Below are positions 32,690 through 40,549 of a DNA stretch of 64,000 nucleotides, in pieces (position 1 is the stretch's first letter; each line of letters begins with the position of its first letter). This stretch comes from an uncultured Chlamydiae bacterium (GTDB lineage: Bacteria; Chlamydiota; Chlamydiia; Chlamydiales; CALBHK01), in the NCBI GenBank assembly GCA_937894565.1, contig CALBHK010000018.1, forward strand, positions 14,188 to 78,187. The letters run 5' to 3'. The position numbers were made by a program, and so were the translations under genes. The notes beneath the pieces were generated by a model. The model ran no database searches and was not told where the DNA came from. It was given only the letters and a program-made list of their open reading frames with translations.

Positions 32690-35099
32690 TCTAGTCCTTA
32701 GACCAAGTCAAGACAAAGCTATTGATTTGTGCCGTCAATCAATTGCCAATGGCAATAAAAGAGTCTTGCTATATGGGCCAACAGGTTTTGGAAAAACAGA
32801 GATAGCTATAAGTTTGTTAAGACAGTCGGCTGAAAAAAACAAAAGATCGGCAATTATCATGGATCGTGTTGTTCTGTGCCAGCAAACAAGTGTGAGACTT
32901 GATAAGTATGGTGTTGATCACGGCGTGATTCAGGCCGGTTCGTGGAGGTGGAGACCTCAAGAACGCATTCAGGTTTGCAGCGCTCAGACATTGGAAAAAT
33001 TGGACTCTATTCCATTATTTGATTTGCTGATAATTGATGAAGCTCACTGCCAGAGACAAGGGACAGTAGCATACATAAAGAACAATAATGTTCCAACAAT
33101 AGGTCTTAGCGCATCACCTTTTACCAAAGGTTTGGGGTCTGTTTATCAGGACATAATTACCCCAGTTACAACATCAGAACTTGTTGGTGAAGGCTCTCTT
33201 GTTCCATTGCGCGTATTCATATCGAAAGAAATTGATATGACAGATGCCAAGAAAGTAGCCGGTGAGTGGTCACAAAGTGAAGCAACACAGCGCGGGATAA
33301 AAATAACCGGCGACATAGTAAGCGAGTGGGTCAAAAAAACTCATCAGATATTTGGTAAACCAGAAAAAACGATAGTGTTTTGTGCTGGCGTTGCCCATGG
33401 AGCTGATCTTCAAGACAAATTCGCACAGGCTGGATATAACTTTATTTCATTGAGTTACAAAGATGATGATGAATTTAAAGCTGAAGCAATAAAAGAATTT
33501 AGCAAGGAAGATAGCAGTATTCATGGACTTATTGCTACAGACATTCTTACAAAAGGCTTTGATGTTCCAGATGTAAAAATAGGGATATCAGCAAGGCCGT
33601 TTACTAAGTCATTTTCTTCACATGTGCAACAGATGGGCAGGGTAATGAGGGCGCATCCAGGCAAGGATTTTTCTTTATGGCTTTGTATTGCGAAGGGCAG
33701 CCGCGTTTTAACGGATGAAGGATTAATCCCCATTGACAAAGTAACCAAATCCCATAAAATATGGGATGGAGATAACTTTGTAAATCACGGTGGAGCAGTT
33801 TGCAATGGAATTCAAGAAGTCATCACATACCAAGGTCTTACGGCAACCGCAGGACACATTGTCCACACTACCGAAGGTTGGCGCACCTTTGGGGAGTGTG
33901 CCAACAAACAAATCAGAATCACACAGACCGGAGTTGGTCGGAATCCAATACGGATCGGTGCGGATATACGACGCACAAGTTTTTTGGCTGGGCGCAAGGC
34001 AAAGGAGGTTTATTCATGTTTTTTGCGAATGCGTGTCTTGTGGATATCGAAATTTGATTTCTTTATCAAATTTGCAGTCTGGAAAAACAAAAGGATGCAG
34101 GTCATGCAATCAGCCGGACCCAATTTATCCAATGTGGCTTTACAACAGAGTGCAGGCTATGAGAGCAAGGTGTTGTTCAAAATCATGCGATCAATATCAA
34201 GCTTACGGAGGACGGGGGATAGAGTTCAGATTTTCTGGGGTAAAGCAAGGGACTATGTGGATTATGGAAAATCTCGGTTTGCCGAAGTTTTCGTCTGTTG
34301 CGGAAAGATCGAGAATACAATTAGACAGAGTAAACCCAAATGGACATTACGAACCTGGGAATTTGCGCTGGCTATCGGTGGAATTGAATCAGCAAAACAA
34401 GCGTGGGAATCAAAGTGTAGCAAGGATGCACAAATTCAGGATAGATTACCCGGATATTTTATATTCAGACAGCACATTGAAGCGTTTCTTTTGGGCTGGC
34501 ATGACAGCAGAACAAATAGTGGAAAGATACAGAAAGCCTTCAATAAAACCAAAAGGGAAGTATGGGACATACTCGATGCCGGACAAAACAATTGCTTCAC
34601 TTGTGAGGGATTATTAGTACACAATTGTCACTCAGGCAACTATCTAAGGTTTTTAGGCGACTGGGATGATCTTTATCACAACGGCGTATCCGAACTAGAT
34701 GATGGCAAGGAAAAGCCTAAGCCAGAGCCAACAGACAAAGAAAAAGAATCCGCAAAATGTCCTAAATGTTCTCATTTATGGCCACATAGAACTGATATAT
34801 GCCCATGTTGCGGCTATGTTAAACAGAAAAATAATGATGTTATTGTTAAGTCTGGTGAGTTGGTCGAGGTTGGCGATACATTAAAAAAAGAAGCTGACTA
34901 TAGACGGTCATTCTTCCACCAGTTACTAACATATCAAGACTCTAAACCGCACTATAAGCCTAGCTGGGCTAGAGTTAAGTATCGAGAAAAGTTTGGTGAA
35001 TGGCCTAGATTTGCGGAAGGTAGAGAGCCATTAACCGGCGGCGTAAGCGATTGGATTAAATCTAGGTTCATTAAATTTGCCAATAGGAAATCTAAATGA
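32682..35099 (+). CDS. DEAH-box superfamily 2 helicase precursor interrupted by an intein
   Basis: An 805-residue precursor. Helicase motifs are GPTGFGKT (32-39, Walker A), DEAH (119-122), LSASPFTKG (motif III) and QQMGRVMRAHPGK (motif VI, about 316-328). An intein begins at Cys 335 and ends at Asn 648, placing it right after motif VI. The C-extein resumes CHSGNYLRFLGDWDD and has a zinc ribbon (CPKCSHLWPHRTDICPCCGY). Without the intein it is a 491-residue phage helicase of the type III restriction/UvsW-like group. It overlaps the Toprim gene by 4 bp. Confidence 0.85.
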   Translation: MSSLVLRPSQDKAIDLCRQSIANGNKRVLLYGPTGFGKTEIAISLLRQSAEKNKRSAIIMDRVVLCQQTSVRLDKYGVDHGVIQAGSWRWRPQERIQVCSAQTLEKLDSIPLFDLLIIDEAHCQRQGTVAYIKNNNVPTIGLSASPFTKGLGSVYQDIITPVTTSELVGEGSLVPLRVFISKEIDMTDAKKVAGEWSQSEATQRGIKITGDIVSEWVKKTHQIFGKPEKTIVFCAGVAHGADLQDKFAQAGYNFISLSYKDDDEFKAEAIKEFSKEDSSIHGLIATDILTKGFDVPDVKIGISARPFTKSFSSHVQQMGRVMRAHPGKDFSLWLCIAKGSRVLTDEGLIPIDKVTKSHKIWDGDNFVNHGGAVCNGIQEVITYQGLTATAGHIVHTTEGWRTFGECANKQIRITQTGVGRNPIRIGADIRRTSFLAGRKAKEVYSCFLRMRVLWISKFDFFIKFAVWKNKRMQVMQSAGPNLSNVALQQSAGYESKVLFKIMRSISSLRRTGDRVQIFWGKARDYVDYGKSRFAEVFVCCGKIENTIRQSKPKWTLRTWEFALAIGGIESAKQAWESKCSKDAQIQDRLPGYFIFRQHIEAFLLGWHDSRTNSGKIQKAFNKTKREVWDILDAGQNNCFTCEGLLVHNCHSGNYLRFLGDWDDLYHNGVSELDDGKEKPKPEPTDKEKESAKCPKCSHLWPHRTDICPCCGYVKQKNNDVIVKSGELVEVGDTLKKEADYRRSFFHQLLTYQDSKPHYKPSWARVKYREKFGEWPRFAEGREPLTGGVSDWIKSRFIKFANRKSK
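33684..34625 (+). other. Intein coding region (314 aa) inside the helicase gene
   Basis: The N-terminal splice junction is LWL/CIAKGSRVLTDEGLIPI (Cys1 at 33684, block A). Block B is TAGHIVHTTEGWRTFGE, followed by the end of the N-terminal splicing domain (IRITQTGVG). The C-terminal blocks are KREVWDILDAGQNNCFTC (F) and GLLVHN/C (G) with the final Asn at 34623-34625 and Cys+1 of the extein. All splicing residues are present, so splicing is plausible. The roughly 200 codons between the two splicing halves are open in this frame but show no LAGLIDADG or HNH motif in this frame. Confidence 0.85.
33805..34617 (+). CDS. Homing endonuclease (zinc-finger/HNH type) encoded in the +1 frame within the intein
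   Basis: A 270-residue frame lying wholly inside the intein, shifted +1 to the helicase. GGAG at 33792-33795 stands 9 bp before ATG 33805; a GTG at 33790 is also possible. From about residue 40 it reads like phage HNH homing enzymes: ELVGIQYGSVRI, CECVSCGYRNLISLSNLQSG, GCRSCNQ (zinc Cys), YQAYGGRGIEFRFSG, then IQLDRVNPNGHYEPGNLRWL and NQQNKRGNQ. It stops with TAG eight bases before the intein end. The first 35 codons overlap the intein block B and are probably not conserved in this frame. Confidence 0.8.
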   Translation: MEFKKSSHTKVLRQPQDTLSTLPKVGAPLGSVPTNKSESHRPELVGIQYGSVRIYDAQVFWLGARQRRFIHVFCECVSCGYRNLISLSNLQSGKTKGCRSCNQPDPIYPMWLYNRVQAMRARCCSKSCDQYQAYGGRGIEFRFSGVKQGTMWIMENLGLPKFSSVAERSRIQLDRVNPNGHYEPGNLRWLSVELNQQNKRGNQSVARMHKFRIDYPDILYSDSTLKRFFWAGMTAEQIVERYRKPSIKPKGKYGTYSMPDKTIASLVRDY

Positions 35100-35926
35100 A
35101 CGATTTTATCCAATTTGCATCTAGCCATGGCCTTGTTATTGACACGTTATCATTCAGCCGTATTGTTAGATGCGCTACCGAATCCAAACCAAATAAAAAG
35201 AATGGTGCTTATTTTTATGCTGGCGATTTTGGATGGGTTCAAGATCACGCGGTTCATGAGTCACCAGTCATATGGTTTTCTGGATCAATAAAAGACCACG
35301 GACAAGCAAAGCAAAAGATTAAAGAAAGAACAGCTAAATACTATCAATATCGCGCAAGGATTAACTCTGAGGCGGCAAAAAAATCTCAGTGGATATTGAG
35401 CCAATGCGAACTTAACTTGCATCCTTATCTAGCCAAAAAAGGTTTTGCAGAAATGAGCGCTAATGTTTGGTACAAGGATGATGAAAGTATTTTAGTTATT
35501 CCAATGTACAAAGGCGATTCAGTTGTCGGTTGCCAAATGATTAATGCCGAAGGGAATAAAAAATTCCTTTACGGGCAATCTTCTCAAGATGCTTATTTCC
35601 AGATTGGTAATGGAAATAGCGTTTTTTTTGTTGAGGGCTATGCATCAGGCTTAAGCCTTCACGTCATTCTCCAATCTCTTAAGATCAATCACACCATTTA
35701 CGTTACGTTTTCCGCATCTAATTTAGGGCGGTTTGCAAAGCGCATGGATGGATTTGTGGTAGCTGATAACGATCATTCAGGTGTTGGTGAAAAAGTGGCA
35801 CTAGATAGCGGCAAACGCTTCTGGATGCCTCCTGTAATAGGTTTTGATATCAATGATTACCATGTCAAATTTGGCGTGTTTAAAGTAACTCAAGAAATAA
35901 AGAAATTAATTTACAGCAAGCCTTGA
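35096..35926 (+). CDS. Toprim-domain protein, primase/helicase-like
   Basis: A 276-residue protein with a Toprim pattern: VFFVEGYASGLSLHVIL (catalytic Glu, about residues 178-194) and GFVVADNDHSGVGEK (DxD, about 220-234), plus a final NDYHVKFG. The N-terminal part resembles the DUF7146-type region of phage primases. It would synthesise primers or assist replication with the upstream helicase, to which it is coupled by a 4-bp overlap. Confidence 0.75.
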   Translation: MNDFIQFASSHGLVIDTLSFSRIVRCATESKPNKKNGAYFYAGDFGWVQDHAVHESPVIWFSGSIKDHGQAKQKIKERTAKYYQYRARINSEAAKKSQWILSQCELNLHPYLAKKGFAEMSANVWYKDDESILVIPMYKGDSVVGCQMINAEGNKKFLYGQSSQDAYFQIGNGNSVFFVEGYASGLSLHVILQSLKINHTIYVTFSASNLGRFAKRMDGFVVADNDHSGVGEKVALDSGKRFWMPPVIGFDINDYHVKFGVFKVTQEIKKLIYSKP

Positions 35927-35929
35927 GGG

Positions 35930-36190
35930 CCGTACTCCACACGATAGTAAGCGCGGCACTCGGCGGCGTGGAATTATAGAGGAAACAAGTTGGAATCCCT
36001 GTTGTAGGGGGGGATCATGCAGCGACATGACGAGCAAGCGTAAAAAAGGTGATACCGGAGACGGTGGGGATTGGTTGGCCGCCATATAAGGCAGCTTGCG
36101 TTAGTTTTGACTTGGGGACAATTTGGGCAAATTACACCGTAGTTCGGTTAGGGATATCACCTTAACCCCTACATTAGCCAGGATTTTAAC
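35930..36190 (+). ncRNA. Candidate structured non-coding RNA (family unknown)
   Basis: A 260-base stretch without a credible gene and more GC-rich than its surroundings. Possible helices: TCCAC/GTGGA (35936/35968), CCCT/AGGG (35997/36006), GCAAGC/GCTTGC (36034/36094), AAGGTGATA/TATCACCTT (36046/36155), ACCG-GAGA-CGGT with a GNRA loop (36054-36065) and ACCG-TAGTT-CGGT (36136-36148). The third and fourth cross, so a pseudoknot is possible. A small group I intron or an unrecognised phage RNA are options; no covariance evidence is available. Confidence 0.4.
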
Positions 36191-36192
36191 TA

Positions 36193-36393
36193 ATGAAAAG
36201 TGAAGAAAAAATAAAAATTAGTAAGCAGTTTGTGGATGATTTTGAATTGCTAATGAAACATTACAAATGCACTAAAGCAGAGATTGAAGAGTTAAAAACA
36301 AGGATAAAGAGTAGCAATGATATTTATGAGCAAGTTAGAAAATCATTTTTTGAGATTGCGTTAAGGATTAGGTGCATTCAGTCATATGAGTAA
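36193..36393 (+). CDS. Hypothetical coiled-coil protein, 66 aa
   Basis: A lysine/glutamate-rich helical protein (ELLMKHYKCTKAEIEELKTR). It follows the non-coding stretch and overlaps the DUF1367 gene by 8 bp. No ribosome-binding site stands out. Function unknown. Confidence 0.5.
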   Translation: MKSEEKIKISKQFVDDFELLMKHYKCTKAEIEELKTRIKSSNDIYEQVRKSFFEIALRIRCIQSYE

Positions 36394-36838
36394 AGAAAAG
36401 ATATTTTTTAAAGTACAAAAAGGTTGCTTGATGCCTGCTGACAACTACGCAGAATCGCGTTTACGAGCACGTAAATATAGCTTGAATGATTTGGTATTAG
36501 TAAGCATGTCAAAGCTTCGTAATCCGCGTTTTAATCGATTGCTGCACAAGATTGGTGGATTGGTTGTTGAAAATATCGAATCGTTTTGTAGTTATAAACC
36601 GCATGATGCACTAAAGCGGTTGCAGATCGAAGCAAATGCCGGATGTGATGAGTTAAAAGTTTTTTTACATGGCAAGTGGGAGCTGATGAGAATACCTAGC
36701 AGCTTGTCTTTTGAAAATATGGACGAAGGCGAATATCAAGAGGTGGCGAGAAAGATATGCCATTACTTGCATACTGAGTATTGGCCAAGCATGACTCCTG
36801 ATGCAATTGAACAATTAGCGAATCAATATGAGTTTTGA
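36386..36838 (+). CDS. DUF1367 family protein
   Basis: A 150-residue protein with FKVQKGCLMPADNYAESRLRA at the start, NPRFNRLLHKIGGLV centrally and ENMDEGEYQEVARKICHYL near the end. This arrangement is characteristic of DUF1367, found in nin-region-like early operons of enterobacterial phages. Function is not established. It supports module B being a lambdoid-style siphovirus. Confidence 0.75.
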   Translation: MSKEKIFFKVQKGCLMPADNYAESRLRARKYSLNDLVLVSMSKLRNPRFNRLLHKIGGLVVENIESFCSYKPHDALKRLQIEANAGCDELKVFLHGKWELMRIPSSLSFENMDEGEYQEVARKICHYLHTEYWPSMTPDAIEQLANQYEF

Positions 36839-36840
36839 TT

Positions 36841-36868
36841 GTTTTACTTTTTCTCTTGTAAGTAAAAC
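36841..36868 (+). terminator. AT-rich inverted repeat, possible weak terminator
   Basis: GTTTTACTT and AAGTAAAAC form a perfect 9-bp stem around a 10-base loop just after the DUF1367 stop, followed by a T-rich tract. The stem is weak because it has only two G-C pairs. Confidence 0.35.
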
Positions 36869-36893
36869 ATAGTTATTTTTATTTTACTTTCGT

Positions 36894-37175
36894 ATGAATT
36901 CTAAAAAACATCATTTAGATAAGGTTGCTAGTACTGGTTGCGTGTTGTGTAGAGAGTATGACGGCCAACACGTATTAGGTCATGTTCATCATATCGCAGA
37001 AGGCAGCGAACCAAGAAGCGATTACATGACAGTTTGCTTGTGTGCGGATCACCATACCGGATCAAGTGGTGTTCATGGCATGGGAGTGAAGGCTTTTTGC
37101 AGGTTGTATCGATTGCCTAACGAATACTGGCTGCTTGATTTGCAAAACAAATATTTAGCTATGGATCGGTTATGA
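36894..37175 (+). CDS. Ref-like (RecA-dependent nuclease) HNH domain protein
   Basis: A 93-residue protein: CVLCREYDG, then GHVHHIAEG (HH of the HNH core), PRSDYMTVCLCADHHTGSSGVHG and FCRLYRLPNEYWLL. This is the compact HNH domain seen in P1 Ref and in small phage proteins of recombination (nin-type) regions. It would cut DNA, in the case of Ref in a RecA-dependent way. It overlaps the next gene by 4 bp. Confidence 0.75.
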   Translation: MNSKKHHLDKVASTGCVLCREYDGQHVLGHVHHIAEGSEPRSDYMTVCLCADHHTGSSGVHGMGVKAFCRLYRLPNEYWLLDLQNKYLAMDRL

Positions 37176-37987
37176 GTGACAAATTATTGCCATGTACATT
37201 CTACAAAGAGGTAAAGATGTTATCGATAGTTGATATAGCGACAGGTAATTTTGACCAGGCCATTAATGCTTTAAAGGCTATTGAAGCTGGAGAACATTCT
37301 TATGATCATGTTTCTACTATTCACGATAATGGTTTTAGGAGAGATAAAAGACCACAGCATAATATATATACGCCCCCACCAAGAATATCTGATGAAATTA
37401 TAAGAGCGATTAGAGATGGCAGAAAGTCAGGTAAATCAATTGCTGAATTGTCTGAATTATTTAATTTCAATGAATCGTTTATATGCAAAATCACAACATG
37501 GGCCACTTATAAGAATTTAGACGCCGATCTAAAGAATGAATACATAGAATTTTATAGGCCAGCTAATGGTATTGATGTTAATAAAATATTGGCTGCTGGA
37601 AGGATGAGAAAAGAAGGTATCGGGCTTAGAGATATAGCTAAAAAATTAGGGATGCATTTGACGACAGTCTGTCGCATGTTTAATGGTGAAATAAGGTATC
37701 TAAAAAAATACTATCTAGATGGCACGATCATAATTGAGCGTGCAAACTACAGAAATTATAGCTATGCAGGAAAGACCAATCCAAGATTTAGCATAGACCA
37801 AATAAGAGAAATTAGGAAATTAAGATTTAATGGAACGATATTAAAACATATCGCTGATAAGTTTTTTTGCAGCGAGTCTACTATTAGTCAAATTACTGTA
37901 TGGAACGGTTACTACGATATTGATCCAGAGTTGAAAGATATTTACTTGGCTAAGTATAAAAAAAGAGGCGAAAACAATGCAGCTTAG
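37172..37987 (+). CDS. Protein with three tandem helix-turn-helix units, 271 aa
   Basis: Three similar units are visible: IIRAIRDGRKSGKSIAELSE followed by NESFICKIT (about residues 71-108), ILAAGRMRKEGIGLRDIAKK followed by HLTTVCRMF (about 134-170), and IREIRKLRFNGTILKHIADK followed by SESTISQIT (about 213-250). Each resembles the HTH that follows NUMOD motifs in homing endonucleases, but no nuclease domain is present. An alternative start at 37217 has GAGGTAAAG upstream. A transcription or site-specific DNA-binding role is inferred. Confidence 0.6.
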   Translation: MSDKLLPCTFYKEVKMLSIVDIATGNFDQAINALKAIEAGEHSYDHVSTIHDNGFRRDKRPQHNIYTPPPRISDEIIRAIRDGRKSGKSIAELSELFNFNESFICKITTWATYKNLDADLKNEYIEFYRPANGIDVNKILAAGRMRKEGIGLRDIAKKLGMHLTTVCRMFNGEIRYLKKYYLDGTIIIERANYRNYSYAGKTNPRFSIDQIREIRKLRFNGTILKHIADKFFCSESTISQITVWNGYYDIDPELKDIYLAKYKKRGENNAA

Positions 37988-38429
37988 AAAATACTTGGAC
38001 TTTGTTGTAAACGTAAAAGCTGTTCCGCAATCCAGACCAAGAGGAACCGCTGCTGGTGGATTTATTAGATTCTATAAGCCATCTAATAATAAAGAATATG
38101 AAAAGATAATTTCTGATACTGCTTTAGATGTAATGCTTGAGTATGGGATAAGCAAGCCTACGGAATTGCCGGTTCACTTGGATGTTGTTGTGATTAAAAG
38201 GCCACCTGACTCATGGTCGAATTGGAGAAAAAAACAAGCATGTGATAAAGAGATACTTCCGGTAGTTAAGCCTGATGTAAGTAATTATTACAAGCTGGTT
38301 GAGGATGCGTTGAATAAGGTTGTGTATGAGGATGATTCGCAGGTAATAACTCATTCAGGTGGAAAATTTTACGGTAAGGAAGATCTAGTTATTGTGGAGG
38401 TGTCTGTTTATGACGGAGTCAGAGCTTAG
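37977..38429 (+). CDS. RusA-family Holliday junction resolvase (second copy)
   Basis: A 150-residue protein with KPDVSNYYKLVEDALNKVVYEDDSQV at about residues 100-125, the RusA acidic signature, and an N-terminal VPQSRPRGTAAGGFIRFY, typical of RusA from siphoviruses. Overlaps its neighbours (11 bp and 20 bp). It is clearly different from the copy at 27191. Confidence 0.85.
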   Translation: MQLRKYLDFVVNVKAVPQSRPRGTAAGGFIRFYKPSNNKEYEKIISDTALDVMLEYGISKPTELPVHLDVVVIKRPPDSWSNWRKKQACDKEILPVVKPDVSNYYKLVEDALNKVVYEDDSQVITHSGGKFYGKEDLVIVEVSVYDGVRA

Positions 38430-38634
38430 CGATGCTTATCAGTCAATGTTTGTTGATAACGATAAGAGGATATCGATGACTATAGCTGAAGATAGTTATG
38501 CTGAGGTTATTGTTTTTATTAATGACAATAATACTAATAAATGTATAGCGCTTACTTATAAAGATTTGTGGAAGATACTGGGGAAAGTTGAAGGTTGCGT
38601 TAAAAATTTTGAGCAAGGAAAACTTATGCATTAA
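38410..38634 (+). CDS. Hypothetical acidic protein, 74 aa
   Basis: The ATG at 38410 is supported by TGGAGG 9 bp upstream and lies in the RusA 3' end. The protein is acidic with a beta-rich middle (YAEVIVFINDNNTNKCIALTY). Unknown function. Confidence 0.55.
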   Translation: MTESELSDAYQSMFVDNDKRISMTIAEDSYAEVIVFINDNNTNKCIALTYKDLWKILGKVEGCVKNFEQGKLMH

Positions 38635-38683
38635 CAATATAAGCAGATCAAATGTTATTGATTTTAAAGTATAATATAGCTCT

Positions 38684-39130
38684 ATGAAGATAACCATTGA
38701 AAATTTGAACTTGGAAGTAAAGGGGTCTGAAGATGTAATTCAGGCTGTTTTTAATTTAACTGAAGAGGTTAGTAAGCTTATGTCTCAAGTAGATGATTTG
38801 AATGTAAAGATTGATGCGTTGACTGCTCAGGTTGCTAAGGTTGATGCTGAGATAACCACAAAGACAGCGCAACTGGAAGCTGCTATTGCTGAACGTGATG
38901 CAGCTATGGCTGTTAAAGATGCGGCTATTGCAGAGAAAGACCAGGCAATCGTTGAGAAAGATGTCGCGTTATCAGAGCGCGATGCAATGATTACTTCTTT
39001 GAATGAAGCGATTGCATTACTGCAAGAACAATTGGCTAATGGTAGCGTGGACCTAACGCCTGTTATCGATAAGCTGACAGTGTTGGGAAACGCGATTCAA
39101 GCAGTGGACGACAAAAATCCAGACGCTTAA
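38684..39130 (+). CDS. Coiled-coil protein with AAIAERDAA-type repeats, 148 aa
   Basis: Residues about 25-120 form a continuous coiled coil, with short near-repeats (AIAERDAAM, AVKDAAIAE, KDQAIVEKD, VALSERDAM). A short N-terminal strand (MKITIENLNLEVKG) and C-terminal VDLTPVIDKLTVLGNA flank it. Such proteins are common before the late switch in phages. Function unknown. Confidence 0.55.
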   Translation: MKITIENLNLEVKGSEDVIQAVFNLTEEVSKLMSQVDDLNVKIDALTAQVAKVDAEITTKTAQLEAAIAERDAAMAVKDAAIAEKDQAIVEKDVALSERDAMITSLNEAIALLQEQLANGSVDLTPVIDKLTVLGNAIQAVDDKNPDA

Positions 39131-39188
39131 TTTGTTTAACCATAAACAAATCAATAAAAGCTTTAGCTCAAAAGGCTAAGGCTTTTTT
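39130..39188 (+). terminator. Two tandem hairpins with T-tract before Q-like gene
   Basis: ATTTGTTTA-ACCA-TAAACAAAT (39130-39151) is a perfect 9-bp stem. It is followed by AGCTTTAGC-N7-GCTAAGGCT (39159-39183, one G-T pair) and six Ts. The second is a standard rho-independent terminator. Confidence 0.8.
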
Positions 39189-39190
39189 AC

Positions 39191-39553
39191 ATGACGCGCG
39201 CGATAATAGTTAATAGATTATTAAGGTGGGCTAGATGGCGCTTAGGTAGCGGCGTACATCTTGGTTTTAATAAACAGGTAAGCTTCTTGCGGTTAACGCC
39301 ACCATCAACGGTTGGACATGATGTGTTGTTAGAGCGTGATTGCATGGAGACAGATGCGGCATTTAATGCGCTACCTTTACTACATCAATCAGTCATAAGA
39401 TTAGAGTTCTTAACTGATGTGCGTAAGGACGAAGATAAAGCGCGTTGTGTTGGCATAAGCATACGAAGCTTTAGGCAATACAGGAACGACGCATATGACA
39501 AGATTGATAATATTATCTATGATATGTATGCAAAAGAAGATATGGTAAACTAA
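39191..39553 (+). CDS. Q-like antitermination protein (sigma region 4-like)
   Basis: A 120-residue protein. ALPLLHQSVIRLEFLTDVRKDE followed by VGISIRSFRQYRNDAYDKID matches the helix-turn-helix of phage antitermination Q-type and small sigma-like proteins. Its position, last early gene with a terminator immediately downstream and the packaging genes after it, is that of lambda Q. The start at 39191 lacks a good ribosome-binding site and a later start is possible. Confidence 0.65.
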   Translation: MTRAIIVNRLLRWARWRLGSGVHLGFNKQVSFLRLTPPSTVGHDVLLERDCMETDAAFNALPLLHQSVIRLEFLTDVRKDEDKARCVGISIRSFRQYRNDAYDKIDNIIYDMYAKEDMVN

Positions 39554-39596
39554 AGTCACATTTATTAATCGTCGCGGATAGATAGATGTACTAACG

Positions 39597-39625
39597 AAAG
39601 CCGGGTGTAACAGCCTGGCTTTTTT
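39597..39625 (+). terminator. Rho-independent terminator between Q-like gene and late genes
   Basis: AAAGCCGGG (39597-39605) pairs with CCTGGCTTT (39614-39622, one G-T pair), followed by a T-run. It is in the position of lambda tR', where late transcription stops unless Q acts. Confidence 0.8.
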
Positions 39626-39696
39626 GCTTTATAAATACTTGATTTCAATGCAGCTTTTTGGTATAAGTATGTTAAGGTTTATTTAATAAGCATTAG

Positions 39697-40005
39697 ATGC
39701 AGCGCTTAAGTGCACACAGACGCGGATATAACAGAATGTGGCAGCGCGAGAGAGATGCTTTTCTAAAAGACAATCCGCTTTGTTTATACTGCGAAGATCG
39801 TGGGATAATAACAGCGTCTAATGTAGTCGATCATAGAACACCTCATCGAGGTAACTTCGAAGTATTCTGGGACAGAAGCAACTGGGTGCCATGTTGCAAG
39901 CAATGTCACGATTCATTTAAACAACGTAAAGAGAAAGGCGGAATAGACACAGCGTGTGATGTTAATGGTGTTCCGTTGGACGTCGATCATCATTGGAATA
40001 AATAA
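39697..40005 (+). CDS. HNH endonuclease adjacent to terminase
   Basis: A 102-residue protein with CLYCEDRG, VVDHRTPHRGNFEVFWDRSNWVP and CCKQCHDSFKQRKE: two Cys pairs framing an HNH site. Small HNH proteins beside TerS/TerL in HK97-like phages are known packaging cofactors needed for specific end cleavage. The place here is exactly that. Confidence 0.8.
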   Translation: MQRLSAHRRGYNRMWQRERDAFLKDNPLCLYCEDRGIITASNVVDHRTPHRGNFEVFWDRSNWVPCCKQCHDSFKQRKEKGGIDTACDVNGVPLDVDHHWNK

Positions 40006-40114
40006 AAATTAGCACGTGGGGTGGGTCAAAAGTTTGGTTGTTAAGACGCTGAGACCGCGCGCCTAATCGTGTTTTGCTAAATATTGATAATAATTGATCA
40101 AAAGTTGAACAAAT

Positions 40115-40549
40115 ATGCTGCAAAGAGGTAGAAAGTCAGCCGATGTTGTCGGATTTTCTGGATTATCTGTTGTTGATAAGAAGAAACTAGAGCCTATTGG
40201 CTTGGGATTTGAAGAACAGAAAATTTGGAATGCGGTAGTGAATGACAATGCGGCGGATTATTTTAGCGAGACGTATCGACCACTACTTGAGCAATATTGC
40301 AAAACCGTTGTTCAAATTCGTGACTTAGATAAGCTGATTTCAGAAATGGATATGCGGTTGATCATGAGAAACGGTGACGCGATGCGTATCTATAAGGAAA
40401 TGAAAAGCTTGTTGCTTTCCGAAACGCGCGTAATGCTTGCGTTGGCCGCAAGTCTTAGAATTACAAAACAATCGATAAGCGAAAGCGTTGCTGGAACGTC
40501 TGCAAAAGGACGAGGAAAAGAATCCAAACCGTGGGAAGATTTTAATTAA
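40115..40549 (+). CDS. Terminase small subunit, P27 family (module B)
   Basis: A 144-residue protein with RGRKSADVVGFSGLSVVDKK at the N-terminus and an all-helical rest (EQYCKTVVQIRDLDKLISEM, LLLSETRVMLALAASLRITK). Length, composition and location before TerL match P27-family small terminases of HK97-like phages. The stop is followed by the TTG start of TerL with no gap. Confidence 0.75.
   Translation: MLQRGRKSADVVGFSGLSVVDKKKLEPIGLGFEEQKIWNAVVNDNAADYFSETYRPLLEQYCKTVVQIRDLDKLISEMDMRLIMRNGDAMRIYKEMKSLLLSETRVMLALAASLRITKQSISESVAGTSAKGRGKESKPWEDFN

Noticed and set aside
33800..34057. Third-frame ORF of 85 aa inside the intein
   Set aside because: No family motif and no ribosome-binding site; it is a by-product of two overlapping coding frames.
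31994..36190. IscB/HEARO-like guide system from HNH gene plus structured RNA
   Set aside because: The HNH protein is too short and lacks RuvC-like motifs, and the RNA candidate is more than 3 kb away.
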